Shown one piece after another: positions 1 to 8,652 of a stretch of DNA of 37,763 nt. The DNA lies in contig CAYQAJ010000015.1 of the NCBI GenBank assembly GCA_964415245.1, positions 1 to 37,763 on the forward strand. Reading direction: 5' to 3'. A program made the position numbers and the translations under genes. Each line of letters starts with the position of its first letter. The stretch's first letter is position 1. Below the pieces are notes generated by a model. It saw nothing but the letters and a program-made list of their open reading frames with translations. It was not told the origin of the DNA and did not search any database. The stretch comes from CAYQAJ01 sp964415245. Its GTDB lineage: Bacteria > Planctomycetota > Planctomycetia > Pirellulales > Pirellulaceae.

Positions 1-9
1 GCGTCGCGG

Positions 10-1284
10 CTAACCGTCTTTTTCGCCGGCGTCGTCGCCATCGCCGTCGGCGTTCGAGCCGTCGTCGCCATCGTTATCGTACGGGTCGTTGTACTTGGAA
101 CTCGCCTTGTCGTCGGCGTCCGCCTTGTCGTCGGCGCTCGATTCCGCTTTCGGCCCGTGCCCCTTGCCGCGGGGCGCGAACACCAGCACGGTCACGGCGC
201 CCAGAATCACCAGGGCCAGGCTGAAGAAGAACGGGCTGTGCACCTGTCGATAGGTTCCCTCGGCGGCGACGGTGACAAATGTATTAACGACCGGAGCGCA
301 CCCAAATACCAGCGGCATCACGTAGATCGGTTTGCCGCCGAAATTGAACGCCATGATGATGCCCAACGCCCCCAGGGCACCGGCCGCCCCGGACGAGATC
401 GACCAGGCCGTGCCCGACACATTCCATCCTCCCGGCTCAATGAGCACGGGCATCAGCAGCAGCGGCGCCACCACGGCCACGACGAAGTAGGCCAGCCCCA
501 CGCACAGAAACGGTCTCATCCGGCTCCCTTCCATGCCCGACTGCCCCTTGTGCAGCACGGGGCCGTAGCTCCCCCAGCAGAGCGCCGTCAGCAGGATCGA
601 CAGCGGAATGAACACCCACTTCTGCGAAACCGTGGGAACGGTCATCTTCTTTTCGTACAGCTTGAATGCCATGGCCAGTTCGGGATCGCTGGCGAGCATG
701 TCCAGGTTCTCGGCTTTCCACTCCCTAACCTTTTCGGATCCCGCTTCGCTCACCTCCTTCAGCCGCACGGTGATGGCACCATCGTCGGCCTTGTCGACTG
801 TCACGTTCTTGGCCGCCGGTTTGAAATACAGCACACCCGCGGCGCCGATCGCCACGACCGCCACGCCCATGTAGAAGATCGGGCCGGCCTCCTTCAGCGA
901 GCGGTTCATGAGCATCGTCACGAACGTGTTGACCACCGGCGCCAATCCGAACACCAGCGGCATGACATAGACCGGGCTGCCTCGCGACTTGAACGCCAGA
1001 ATGATGCCCAGCGACCCGATGGCTCCCGCCGCGCCGGCCGCGACCGACCATACGATGCCGCCGACGGTCCACCGCCCTTTTTCGCCCTGCCTCCACAACA
1101 ACACCAGCGGCACGACCACGGCGATGGCGAAGTAGGCAATGCCCACGCACAAAAACGCCCGCAGGCCACTGGGCTCCATGAACGCGCCCAAATCGTGCTG
1201 GCCCTGGTGCAGAGTCGGTCCCCACACGCCCCACGAAAAGAACGCGACTGCTATGAACACCAACACGAGGGCGAAGTTAGGCAT
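10..1284 (-). CDS. DMT-like ten-helix membrane protein with internal duplication
   Basis: 424-residue inner-membrane protein made of two homologous halves (about 1-155 and 224-375). Each half has a W-G-x-x-GP-x-LH-x-GQ motif near the first helix, an FLCVG segment, a GAAGA-x-G-x-LGII-x-AF helix and a MPLVFG-x-APVVNTFVT helix. Five predicted helices per half gives ten in all, which fits the drug/metabolite transporter fold (EamA/GRP-like). Substrate unknown. A charged linker (about 157-222) separates the halves. The C-terminal ~45 residues are Asp/Gly/Lys-rich and presumably soluble. The ATG start lies immediately before the first hydrophobic helix. The fold assignment is inferred from topology and repeat symmetry; family membership is moderately certain, function is not. 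Confidence 0.8.
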   Translation of the reverse strand: MPNFALVLVFIAVAFFSWGVWGPTLHQGQHDLGAFMEPSGLRAFLCVGIAYFAIAVVVPLVLLWRQGEKGRWTVGGIVWSVAAGAAGAIGSLGIILAFKSRGSPVYVMPLVFGLAPVVNTFVTMLMNRSLKEAGPIFYMGVAVVAIGAAGVLYFKPAAKNVTVDKADDGAITVRLKEVSEAGSEKVREWKAENLDMLASDPELAMAFKLYEKKMTVPTVSQKWVFIPLSILLTALCWGSYGPVLHKGQSGMEGSRMRPFLCVGLAYFVVAVVAPLLLMPVLIEPGGWNVSGTAWSISSGAAGALGALGIIMAFNFGGKPIYVMPLVFGCAPVVNTFVTVAAEGTYRQVHSPFFFSLALVILGAVTVLVFAPRGKGHGPKAESSADDKADADDKASSKYNDPYDNDGDDGSNADGDGDDAGEKDG

Positions 1285-1404
1285 CGAGGTGGGTATCCGC
1301 AGGTGGGTGGAATCGGGTCAAGGCGTAGTCTAGGAACCTGCCGGGAACTCAACAAGAGGCGTCGCGATGCTCGCTTCGGCGGTCGACGCGCCGCCCGCAG
1401 GCAA

Positions 1405-2529
1405 TCATGAGACGCTGTCGACCGGCAGAGCCGCGTAGGTCGCCCGCCACCGCATGCTCATCCGCCCGCTGAGGTAGGCAAACAGGCTCGTCAGCCCGAG
1501 CATTGCCAGGCACCACACCGCGCGGCGATCGACGCCTGCAGCGCGGTACAGCTCCGCGCCATCCAGCCCCAACAGCGCCAGAATTCCCCCCTCGCCGGTT
1601 GACCAAAGCACGACGCCCAGCAGCATGGCGTAAACGGCTGCCAGCACCAGCGTCGTCACCGACGTGACCCACACGCTGGCCCAGTCGGGCAGGTGAACGA
1701 GGTACACCGCATAGGCCAACTGCACCAGCGCCAACCACATTACCAACAGCGCCCAGCGATCGGCTTCGAGCCGGCCGACCGCGCGCGACGCTTCGACCAC
1801 GTTCCACGCCGCCGGCAGCACGCTGAACAGTGCCAGCGTCGCCAAACCGGCCGCCAGCCAGTACACGCTCGTGCGTTTGGCCACATCGTGTACGAAGCCG
1901 CGCACGCGGGGCATCGAAGCCGGAAGCGCCGGCGATCGTCGCGCTGACTCCTTGGTAACGCGACGCGTAAGCGAGGGAGGCACGACTTCTGAGTCGCGAG
2001 CCGAGGGAGTCGAAAGTCCCGAGCCAGAAGGTGACGGAGACACGGGCGCCTTCGATGCTGATCCCGGCGCGCGGGTCTTGCGCTTCAGCGGCGGAAGCAC
2101 GGGCGGCAGCGCACCGGGCGAAGTCGGAATCGCGGGCGGCACCGATTTCGGCGCGGGAGGCGCCGATTTCGGTGAGGGAGGCGCCGTCGTCGACCCGCGC
2201 TGTGGCGCGATCGGCGGCGGTGCCGGCTCTTCCTCCGTAACCCGACGCGTAAGCGAGGGAGGTGCCTCCTTCGAGGTTTGACGCTCCCGCGAACGCAACA
2301 CGGAAGGCGCCGCCAATTGAGACGCCGGCGCTGCGACCGGCCCATCTTTCTTGGCCACCGGCTCGGTTGCCGTCTTCGCCGCCATCGGCGGCTTGGGCGG
2401 CTTCGGCGGAGCCGCGATCGGCGGTATCTCGGTCTTCTGCCGGCACCACGGGCAGCGCACGACGGTCCCCGCGCGGCTGTGGTGAACCTTGATCACGTGC
2501 CCGCTGGGACACGTCACTTCGAGCGTCAT
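1405..2529 (-). CDS. Zinc-ribbon N-terminus, Pro-rich linker, four-helix membrane protein
   Basis: 374 residues. An N-terminal zinc-ribbon-like knuckle (C7, H11, C26, C29) is followed by a Pro/Ala/Lys-rich linker (about 35-215). About four hydrophobic segments follow (roughly 222-242, 259-279, 288-309, 336-355). I do not recognise a named family; the plan resembles the zinc-ribbon membrane protein at 21979-23049. The linker holds two near-identical peptides, PPSLTRRVTEE (90-100) and PPSLTRRVTKE (184-194). Both are encoded by a nucleotide repeat found elsewhere in the window, so they look like inserted repeat DNA that stayed in frame. Function unknown; a membrane-anchored regulator or envelope protein is a guess. 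Confidence 0.75.
   Translation of the reverse strand: MTLEVTCPSGHVIKVHHSRAGTVVRCPWCRQKTEIPPIAAPPKPPKPPMAAKTATEPVAKKDGPVAAPASQLAAPSVLRSRERQTSKEAPPSLTRRVTEEEPAPPPIAPQRGSTTAPPSPKSAPPAPKSVPPAIPTSPGALPPVLPPLKRKTRAPGSASKAPVSPSPSGSGLSTPSARDSEVVPPSLTRRVTKESARRSPALPASMPRVRGFVHDVAKRTSVYWLAAGLATLALFSVLPAAWNVVEASRAVGRLEADRWALLVMWLALVQLAYAVYLVHLPDWASVWVTSVTTLVLAAVYAMLLGVVLWSTGEGGILALLGLDGAELYRAAGVDRRAVWCLAMLGLTSLFAYLSGRMSMRWRATYAALPVDSVS
1951..1980. repeat. In-frame palindromic-type repeat, copy A (GCGTAAGCGAGGG family)
   Basis: Shares the core GACGCGTAAGCGAGGGAGG with copy B at 2231-2263. It lies inside the coding sequence of the zinc-ribbon membrane protein and encodes PPSLTRRVTKE on the minus strand. 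Confidence 0.75.
2231..2263. repeat. In-frame palindromic-type repeat, copy B (GCGTAAGCGAGGG family)
   Basis: Second copy in the same gene, same orientation and same reading frame as copy A, encoding PPSLTRRVTEE. The outer part reads GTAACCCGACGCGTAAGCG and aligns with the copies in the kinase gene at 14094 and 14177. Confidence 0.75.
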
Positions 2530-2611
2530 GGCAGAGCGGCTTGCGAGAGAAACTGCTGGCCCGAACTATTGCCGGGCCTAATTCAGTTTCCTAGCCGTTG
2601 GTCGGGCGTTC

Positions 2612-2719
2612 AAGTGCAGAGTGCAGAGTGCAGAATGAAGAATGCGGAATAACTACCTCGCAGCCCAATTCTGTACTTTACATTCTGTACTCTGCATTCT
2701 GCACTCTGAACTCGGCATT
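2612..2719. repeat. Heptamer-array hairpin 1 (GARTGMA family, no gene inside)
   Basis: Left arm 2612-2650 is a run of 7-nt units (AAGTGCA, GAGTGCA, GAGTGCA, GAATGAA, GAATGCG). Right arm 2668-2719 carries the reverse complement (TGTACTC, TGCATTC, TGCACTC). A spacer of under 20 nt separates them, so the locus can fold into a long imperfect hairpin. It fills most of the interval between two minus-strand genes. Confidence 0.85.
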
Positions 2720-2747
2720 TCGCCGCGCATCGCCTCGGTCCGCGCGT

Positions 2748-5150
2748 CTACTGATCCGAATAGACCCGCGTTCCCTCTTCCTTAAGAATGGGCTCGGTGT
2801 CGGCGCTGCCAATCTGCACGCGGATGCGGTGGTCGCCACCGCGGAGTCCCACGACGCGAATTTTGTATACCGCCTCGCTGTCCGGGGCCAGCCGCGCGAT
2901 CGGCTCGCACGCCACCTGCTGGCCCGACACGCCCACTCGGGTCGGCCCTTCGCCCGAGACCGGCTGCATTTCGGGGGGCAGCGCACAGACCAGTTGCACG
3001 TTGGCCGCGGCCTTGGAGCCGCGATTGGTCACCCGCACCGTGTAGATGGTTTCGCTCCCCACCTCGATCGGGTCGGCCGAGTCGGCGATTTCGAACGACA
3101 GCTCCGCCAGTCCCTCGACTGTCACCGCCTGCTCGGCGGCGTCGGACAGACCCAGGCTGGCTCGCCCCTCGACGCGAAGTTTCTGCTCACCGGGCTCGAT
3201 GGGAAGCGCGGACACTTCGACTGCTCCGATTTCGGCCGGCGGCAACTCCTCCAGGCTCCAGTAGACCGCGTGTTGCTGCGGATCGTACTGGCCGTGGTTG
3301 TTCGACCCGACGAACTTCATTCCCCGGGGCAGAAAGGCGACCAGCTCGATGTCGCGGGCCGGCGCCGTGCCAGCGTTCTCGACCAACACCGTGTACTTTG
3401 CCTCGCGATCGAGATACCGCCGCGAGGGGCCTTTCATTCCCACGGCAAGCTGCGGCGCGATGACCTCCGTCGGCAGGCGGTCTTCGGCCAGCAGATTGGC
3501 GTCGCCGCGGGCCAGAATCAGATTCTCCACCTTGCCGGCCTTCGCGGCGACAAGCGTCAACTCCAGGTTGCGCGATTCGCCCGGGGCCAGCGTGCCGAGC
3601 TCGTATTCCAGCTCGCTGCCGGCGGGATGCGTGAATCCCTCGGGCACGTTCTCTTCGACCACGACGTTGGTCGCGGCTCCGCTGCCGGTGTTCTTGACGG
3701 TTATCGCCAGCGTAAGCGTCTCGCCGATGAGCACGGTCGGCGGGGCCGAGTGCGTGACAGTCAGTTCCGGCCGGGTACATACGCTTCGCGCCGAAGCCAC
3801 GCCGGCGAACACGACCCGGGCCACGCTGCCGATCTGCCCTTCCTCTTGCGGCAACACCTGCATGCTGACGGTAGTCTCCTGTCCTGGATCCAGCGCACCG
3901 AGCGACCACATGAGCGATCCATCGGGGGCGCGGTCGGCCTGGGGCGTAGTATCGATCAGCCGCGTGCCGCGGGGCACCTGGTCGAACACCATCACGCCGG
4001 CCGCTTTCACGCGGCCCACATTTTGCACGTGGACGGTGAAGGTGGCGGCCTGGCCGACCTGGATTTCGCCGGGAGCCGTCTTTTGCACGCTCAGGGCGGG
4101 TGTTTGCAGGCCCTCCCATTCGGTGAGTCCGGGACGGTCGTAGTTTTCGCCGCCGGTTGCCGTTCCGGCTGCGGTGAGCGCTTCGCGACCTGATGAGGAG
4201 CCGCGCGTCGCGGGCAGCGTGCTGTCGCGCGCCGAGGCGTTGTCGAAGGCATTCGCACCTCCGCGGACGGTGTCAGCAGCCGTGCCATAGTCCGACGAGT
4301 CGCTACCCACCGCCGAGTGCGGATTGTACGTGCCAGACCCATCCGTTACTGCGCGGCCGCTGCTCCCCGTTGTGTAGTCATTGCCGGCCGTGTCGCCACC
4401 ACCGCCCGTGTTGGCGCTGCCGTTCGTGTATCGACTTCCGCCGGTATAGCCGCCACGGGCACCTTCGCGATCATAGTACTCGCCCTCACGATTGATCGGC
4501 GCGGCGCTGCGAACGTCGTCGCCTACCGAAAGCCTCGCCGGCACGCCGGAGCCCACGGGCGCGCTGGCCGCGCGCGGTCGAACGGGGGCCTCGGTAGTCG
4601 CGGCGTTGGCCACTCCGGCGGCATCGTCTTCTTCGGAAGTGCCATCGGTGGTTTCTTCGTCGTAGCCGACCGTGGAAATGGGATTGCGGCCCGAGTGGAA
4701 TGGGTCCTGGACCAGTTCGTCGCGCTGAGCGAGCGACGAGCCCGTGCCGCCGCCATCGGTCGTGCCGCCGGTTCCGCCGGTGTAGTCGTTGTCCCAGCGA
4801 CTGCTGCCGGCGGGGCTGCGCGCGGGCGAACGATCGTTGTACTGGGCGGGGCTCTGTTCGAGCGACCCCACGCCGTCGTTGGACCACGAGCCGCCTCCGC
4901 GCGGCTTGAGAGCGGCGATCTCATTATCGTTGTGGTTGAGAAGCACCGGTTTTCCCTCGGACTCGCCGCCCGAGGTTCCCGAGTCGCCGCCTGCCGTGCC
5001 CGTGGCGCCGCTTTTGGATCCTGCGCTGGATTGGGCGTCGCGGGCAGCCAACATGCGCTGTGCCGGCACGACGGCCGCTGCGCCGAGACCGACGCAGACA
5101 ACGGCAAGGGAGGCGAACACGATGAACAGGCGCTTCTTCGGCTTCGACAT
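2748..5150 (-). CDS. Membrane-anchored surface protein with four DUF11-type domains
   Basis: 800 residues. A Lys/Arg-rich N-terminus (MSKPKKR) precedes a single hydrophobic segment (about 8-28), giving a signal anchor. A long Gly/Ser/Thr/Tyr/Asp-rich low-complexity region (about 35-340) follows. Four repeated beta-sandwich domains come next at about 350-460, 461-566, 567-675 and 680-790. Each has the DUF11/CARDB-like pattern G-x-x-x-x-x-x-V-x-N-x-G-x-x-x-A-x-x-V followed by a P-x-G turn. Such domains are common in large planctomycete envelope proteins and probably act as extracellular spacers or adhesive modules. The ATG start is supported by the signal anchor beginning at once. No catalytic residues are visible. 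Confident for architecture, not for role. Confidence 0.85.
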   Translation of the reverse strand: MSKPKKRLFIVFASLAVVCVGLGAAAVVPAQRMLAARDAQSSAGSKSGATGTAGGDSGTSGGESEGKPVLLNHNDNEIAALKPRGGGSWSNDGVGSLEQSPAQYNDRSPARSPAGSSRWDNDYTGGTGGTTDGGGTGSSLAQRDELVQDPFHSGRNPISTVGYDEETTDGTSEEDDAAGVANAATTEAPVRPRAASAPVGSGVPARLSVGDDVRSAAPINREGEYYDREGARGGYTGGSRYTNGSANTGGGGDTAGNDYTTGSSGRAVTDGSGTYNPHSAVGSDSSDYGTAADTVRGGANAFDNASARDSTLPATRGSSSGREALTAAGTATGGENYDRPGLTEWEGLQTPALSVQKTAPGEIQVGQAATFTVHVQNVGRVKAAGVMVFDQVPRGTRLIDTTPQADRAPDGSLMWSLGALDPGQETTVSMQVLPQEEGQIGSVARVVFAGVASARSVCTRPELTVTHSAPPTVLIGETLTLAITVKNTGSGAATNVVVEENVPEGFTHPAGSELEYELGTLAPGESRNLELTLVAAKAGKVENLILARGDANLLAEDRLPTEVIAPQLAVGMKGPSRRYLDREAKYTVLVENAGTAPARDIELVAFLPRGMKFVGSNNHGQYDPQQHAVYWSLEELPPAEIGAVEVSALPIEPGEQKLRVEGRASLGLSDAAEQAVTVEGLAELSFEIADSADPIEVGSETIYTVRVTNRGSKAAANVQLVCALPPEMQPVSGEGPTRVGVSGQQVACEPIARLAPDSEAVYKIRVVGLRGGDHRIRVQIGSADTEPILKEEGTRVYSDQ

Positions 5151-5480
5151 GAGCGTGGCTCCGCGGCGCTTCGATTAAGCGCTTCGACAAACTTGCGGTT
5201 GGTTTCACCCCCGCCGCAGGGACTCCGATCGATTTCCTAGAACGGCGGCGAGCGCGTGGACTTCCCTCGGCAGAAAGAGGGAATCCCGCGGGGCGGTAAG
5301 TAACAGAACGCCTGGTGTCGGAAAAGGCCAGTTTGGCGTTGGTCGCGGCTTCCCTGTCTTTCCAGTCTCTCCAGGTTCCCACGTCCACTCCTTTTTCGCG
5401 TCCGAAGCGTCCACACCGCTTGCGGTTTCGCGCTCTGCCGCCACTCTATCTATTAAGTAATAAATACTTCTTTACAACTA
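5151..5480. other. Intergenic stretch without recognisable gene
   Basis: This divergent interval lies between the minus-strand DUF11 gene and the plus-strand HTH gene. It becomes AT-rich at about 5440-5480, just ahead of the promoter at 5481. Open frames here lack convincing starts or composition, and I see no RNA gene or repeat. Confidence 0.5.
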
Positions 5481-5509
5481 TTGAAAGACTCAACCCACCC
5501 GCTTACAAT
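5481..5509 (+). promoter_or_regulatory. Sigma70-type promoter for the HTH gene
   Basis: TTGAAA at 5481-5486 and TACAAT at 5504-5509 are separated by exactly 17 nt, with an AT-rich stretch upstream (about 5445-5480) that could serve as an UP element. The predicted start of transcription near 5516 leaves a ~70-nt leader before the ATG at 5588. This is the best match to a housekeeping promoter in the window. Confidence 0.65.
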
Positions 5510-5587
5510 GGTCCGTAGTCGCCGCGCGGCGCTTCGCTGCCCGGCGCCATGCCCGTTTTCCGCCTCTCACCACCGGAGACCCCAACC

Positions 5588-6607
5588 ATGCCACGACCTC
5601 GCCTCGCCGATCTGCCCGACGTTTCCGCCAACGGCCGCTCTCCCAAGTCCACTCGGCGCGGTGCGCGAAAACAGCGCGGCGCACCGCAAAGGGGCCCCCA
5701 GCACGCCCCTTCCGGTGCGCGCCGACGCTCCCGCGCACCACGAACCGCTGTCCCCGCCCGCGACTTCACCCCGGGCGATTTCGCCATGCACGAATTCGCC
5801 GACCTCGAAATCGCCGAGCGAGAATTCGATACCCGCAACCGGCGCCAAAAGGCGACTCCTTCGCTTCCGCCCGAACTGCGATTCCCCCTGCCGGACCCAG
5901 TCTCCAACGGACAATGGGCCGGCGCCGAGAAGGAAAACGAACGAGGCGGCGACGCTCGTCGCCGTGCGTACGCGCTTGACGCACCGCGTCGCGAGCGACT
6001 CTGCCTGCTGATCTCGCTGGGCATGAGCCGTCGCCGCGCCGCTTCGTACGTCGGCTGCCACCACGCCACCATCTCCCGCACGGCCGCCCGCGATCCCCAG
6101 TTCGCCCGCGCCCTGCGGCAGGCCGAGGAGATTTGCGAAGCGGAACCCCTGGCCCGTGTCATGATGGCCTCGCGCAAGACGTGGCGGGCCGCCGCCTGGC
6201 TGCTGGAACGCACCCGCCCGCAGATTTACGGCCGCGGCGCAGGGCGAAGCGTGCCGTGCGGCAAAGCGCGCGAGGGCTTGGAAGAGCTGGCCCACCGATT
6301 GTGCAGCCTCCGGCCCCACGACAACCAGCTTTGGGCCGAGGCCGATGTCGCGGTGGAGCAGATTGCGGCCGAGTTCGCCGAATCCGCCGAATCGCCGTCG
6401 ACTGCACGTCGAGCGGTCGATTCGTCGAAACCAGATCAGTCGACGGGTCAGGCGCGGCGCGAAATGGCAAGCCGGGTGGATGACGGGTCCGAACACAGTG
6501 CCCATGGGAAAGCGGCGCATCCTGTGGTTCGAGAAACTCCCCACTCCGCCGAGTTCGGTGCCCACTTCCGGCACGATTCGCTCCCCGGGCTGCACGTCGT
6601 CCGCTAG
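5588..6607 (+). CDS. Helix-turn-helix protein, phage terminase-small-subunit-like
   Basis: 339 residues from the ATG at 5588, which has GGAG (5575-5578) at suitable spacing; an in-frame ATG at 5549 lacks this. The N-terminal ~100 residues are Arg/Pro-rich and probably disordered. Residues ~138-170 form a helix-turn-helix of the type seen in small terminase subunits and transposase N-termini (LGMSRRRAASYVGCHHATISR). A helical stretch follows (to ~215), containing a W-R-A-A-x-W-L-L-E-R motif. The C-terminus (about 240-339) is again low complexity. No phage genes surround it, so a DNA-binding regulator or domesticated phage or transposon protein is more likely than an active terminase. Role inferred from the HTH only. 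Confidence 0.75.
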   Translation: MPRPRLADLPDVSANGRSPKSTRRGARKQRGAPQRGPQHAPSGARRRSRAPRTAVPARDFTPGDFAMHEFADLEIAEREFDTRNRRQKATPSLPPELRFPLPDPVSNGQWAGAEKENERGGDARRRAYALDAPRRERLCLLISLGMSRRRAASYVGCHHATISRTAARDPQFARALRQAEEICEAEPLARVMMASRKTWRAAAWLLERTRPQIYGRGAGRSVPCGKAREGLEELAHRLCSLRPHDNQLWAEADVAVEQIAAEFAESAESPSTARRAVDSSKPDQSTGQARREMASRVDDGSEHSAHGKAAHPVVRETPHSAEFGAHFRHDSLPGLHVVR

Positions 6608-6676
6608 CAGCCGCACCGCCACACTCGCATAGCGTTGAGCCGGCAACAGGAGCATAATAGGGAGCGGTGAAGTACG

Positions 6677-6793
6677 AAGTGCAGAGTGCAGAATGCAGAA
6701 TCGAAACCCGCGGACATCAGCCTACCGCTAGATTCCACATTCTGCACTCTTCATTCTGCACTCTTCGTTCTGCACTCGTCATTCTGCACTCGG
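6677..6793. repeat. Heptamer-array hairpin 2 (GARTGMA family, no gene inside)
   Basis: Left arm 6677-6700 (AAGTGCA, GAGTGCA, GAATGCA units) and right arm 6733-6793 (TTCTGCACTC alternating with TTCATTC and TTCGTTC) are inverted relative to each other around a ~32-nt unrelated spacer. The arms are unequal: the right arm has about eight units, the left about three. Confidence 0.85.
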
Positions 6794-6855
6794 CACCACC
6801 GATGCAGAGCGCTTGATCTTGATCGCCTAATATACGCACAAACGGAGTTTCCGCC

Positions 6856-8535
6856 ATGAAGCGGACGATGATGCAGGCCGCCTGGCTTGCGCTATTGCTG
6901 GTAGGTGTCTCAACCATGCCGGTGATGGCCGAGAACGAAGGTCTGGCCGATCTGGACGAGGCCACCGAGCTGAAGGTCACGGCGCAAAGTCGGGAGGATC
7001 TCGCCGCGGTGATCGGCAAGTGCGAAGCAGCACTTCTCAAAGGGCTCGATGCCGACAACAAACGGTTCGCCCAACAGTTGCTCGCCTCGACCCTTTTCCA
7101 ACTCGGCGGATCGTACGCCGAAATCGTTCTCGGCGCGCCGACGTTCGATCGCCAATGGCAGCAGAACCGCCGATTGGCACTCTCCAACCTGGAGCGGGCC
7201 ATTCGCTACGACGAGCAGTTCGGCGATGCCTATTACCTTATGGCCCGGCTGCACGCATTGCCCGGAGGCGACCGGGAAGTAGGCATGGCGGCGGCCGACA
7301 AGGCCGTGCAGTTGGCCGGCGACGATAACCAACGAAAGGCGCGGGCCTTGATTATCCGCGGTGGGCTTCGCGGCGACGACGAAAAGACGTTGGCCGACTT
7401 CGACGAGGCCATTCGCGTCGACCCCGATAATCAAGACGCCCGGCGTATACGAGGGCTGTACTACCTGCAAAAGGGAGAGAACGAGAAGGCGGCCGAGGAC
7501 TTTGCCCATCTTGTCGAAGCCGATGCCGATAACGCCTCGGCGCAGGCCGAGTTGGCCGAGGCTCTGATGGAGTTGCAGAAGTACGACGAAGCCAAGCAAC
7601 ATATCGACATGGCACTCGAGCTCCGCCCCGGCTTCGCCGTGGCCTACAAGCTGCGGGCCAAGGTGCACTTGCTCGAGGAGAATCTCTCGGCCGCCGTGGC
7701 CGACCTCGACGATGCGCTCCATGCCAATCCGCGGGACCTGAGCGCCATGCTCATGCGGGCGCACGTGATGCAAATGCAGGGCAAAATCAAGGAAGCGAAG
7801 GAGGACGTGGATCGGGCGCTGGCCCTGCAGCCGGGACTGGTGCAGGGGATCGCCATGCGGAGCCTGCTGTCGGCGGCTTTGGATCAGTTCGACGACGCCA
7901 TCGCCGACATGGAGAAGCTGGCCCGCGCCGATCCCGAGAACGTGGAGTGGAAGTTGCAACTCGGCTCGTATCAGGTAGCCGCGAAACGCCCCCGCAAGGC
8001 GGTCGAGATTTTCACGTCGGTGCTCCAGCGCGATCCCGAAAATATCCTGGCGCTGCGCGGGCGGGGCGACGCGCTATTGAATTACGGCAAGCACGCCGAG
8101 GCAATCGCCGACTATGAAGCGGTGCTCAAAATTCAACCCGAGCACTCCGGCGTGCTGAACAACCTGGCGTGGACATTGGCTACCTCGCCCGACGACAAAC
8201 TGCGCGATGGGCGCCGAGCCGTTAAGCTGGCTACCACCGCGTGCGAGGAAACCCAGTACCAAGAGGCCCATATCCTCAGCACGTTGGCGTCGGCCTACGC
8301 CGAAATCGGCGACTTTGAGTCGGCCGTGAAATGGTCGACCAAAGCGGTGGAGATTTCGCCGGATGAGCTCAAGGAGCAGTTGACCAAGGAGCTGGAAAGC
8401 TACCGCGAAGAGAAACCATGGCGCGAGCTAAATGAAGCGGAGGATCGGCCCGAACCCGGACCGTTTCGCGGCGGCGAACTCAAACTGCCCGGCGACGACG
8501 AGGGCGGCGACCCGTTCGAGGAATCCGAACGCTAG
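6856..8535 (+). CDS. Secreted tetratricopeptide-repeat protein
   Basis: 559 residues. A signal peptide (about 1-25, MKRTMMQ then a hydrophobic core ending AMA-like at VMAEN) directs export. About nine to ten TPR units cover residues 40-530, recognisable by repeated A-x-x-x-x-x-A-L-x-x-x-P spacing, for example A-I-A-D-Y-E-A-V-L-K-I-Q-P-E. The segment NNLAWTLATSPDDKLRDG is typical of planctomycete periplasmic TPR proteins. The C-terminal 40 residues are acidic and Gly/Pro-rich. GGAG at optimal spacing precedes the ATG, and a TAATAT -10-like hexamer sits at 6828-6833, without a clear -35. It should act as a protein-interaction scaffold; the partner is unknown. Confidence 0.85.
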   Translation: MKRTMMQAAWLALLLVGVSTMPVMAENEGLADLDEATELKVTAQSREDLAAVIGKCEAALLKGLDADNKRFAQQLLASTLFQLGGSYAEIVLGAPTFDRQWQQNRRLALSNLERAIRYDEQFGDAYYLMARLHALPGGDREVGMAAADKAVQLAGDDNQRKARALIIRGGLRGDDEKTLADFDEAIRVDPDNQDARRIRGLYYLQKGENEKAAEDFAHLVEADADNASAQAELAEALMELQKYDEAKQHIDMALELRPGFAVAYKLRAKVHLLEENLSAAVADLDDALHANPRDLSAMLMRAHVMQMQGKIKEAKEDVDRALALQPGLVQGIAMRSLLSAALDQFDDAIADMEKLARADPENVEWKLQLGSYQVAAKRPRKAVEIFTSVLQRDPENILALRGRGDALLNYGKHAEAIADYEAVLKIQPEHSGVLNNLAWTLATSPDDKLRDGRRAVKLATTACEETQYQEAHILSTLASAYAEIGDFESAVKWSTKAVEISPDELKEQLTKELESYREEKPWRELNEAEDRPEPGPFRGGELKLPGDDEGGDPFEESER

Positions 8536-8571
8536 TCGCCTGTTGAAAGAGGAAACCGGTCCCCCAGCCTT

Positions 8572-8652
8572 CAAGTGCAGAATGAAGAATGCAGAATGAA
8601 GAGTCCAGAATTATTCTGTACTCTGCACTCTTCATTCTGCACTCTGCATTTT
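8572..8652. repeat. Heptamer-array hairpin 3 (GARTGMA family, no gene inside)
   Basis: Left arm 8572-8610 and right arm 8611-8652 are inverted copies with essentially no loop (…CAGAAT|TATTCTG…). The hairpin ends 11 nt before the ATG of the HD-domain gene, so that gene's ribosome-binding region abuts or overlaps it. Confidence 0.88.

Noticed and set aside
157..1410. Long plus-strand open frame opposite the transporter gene
   Set aside because: Its translation is His/Arg/Gln-rich without domains, which is the antisense shadow of a GC-rich minus-strand gene.
2598..4193. 531-codon plus-strand open frame across the DUF11 gene
   Set aside because: It begins in the heptamer repeat and reads Arg/His-rich antisense of a recognisable domain protein.
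6677..6793. Heptamer arrays as a CRISPR
   Set aside because: Units are 7 nt with no spacers, arms are inverted, and no cas genes are present.
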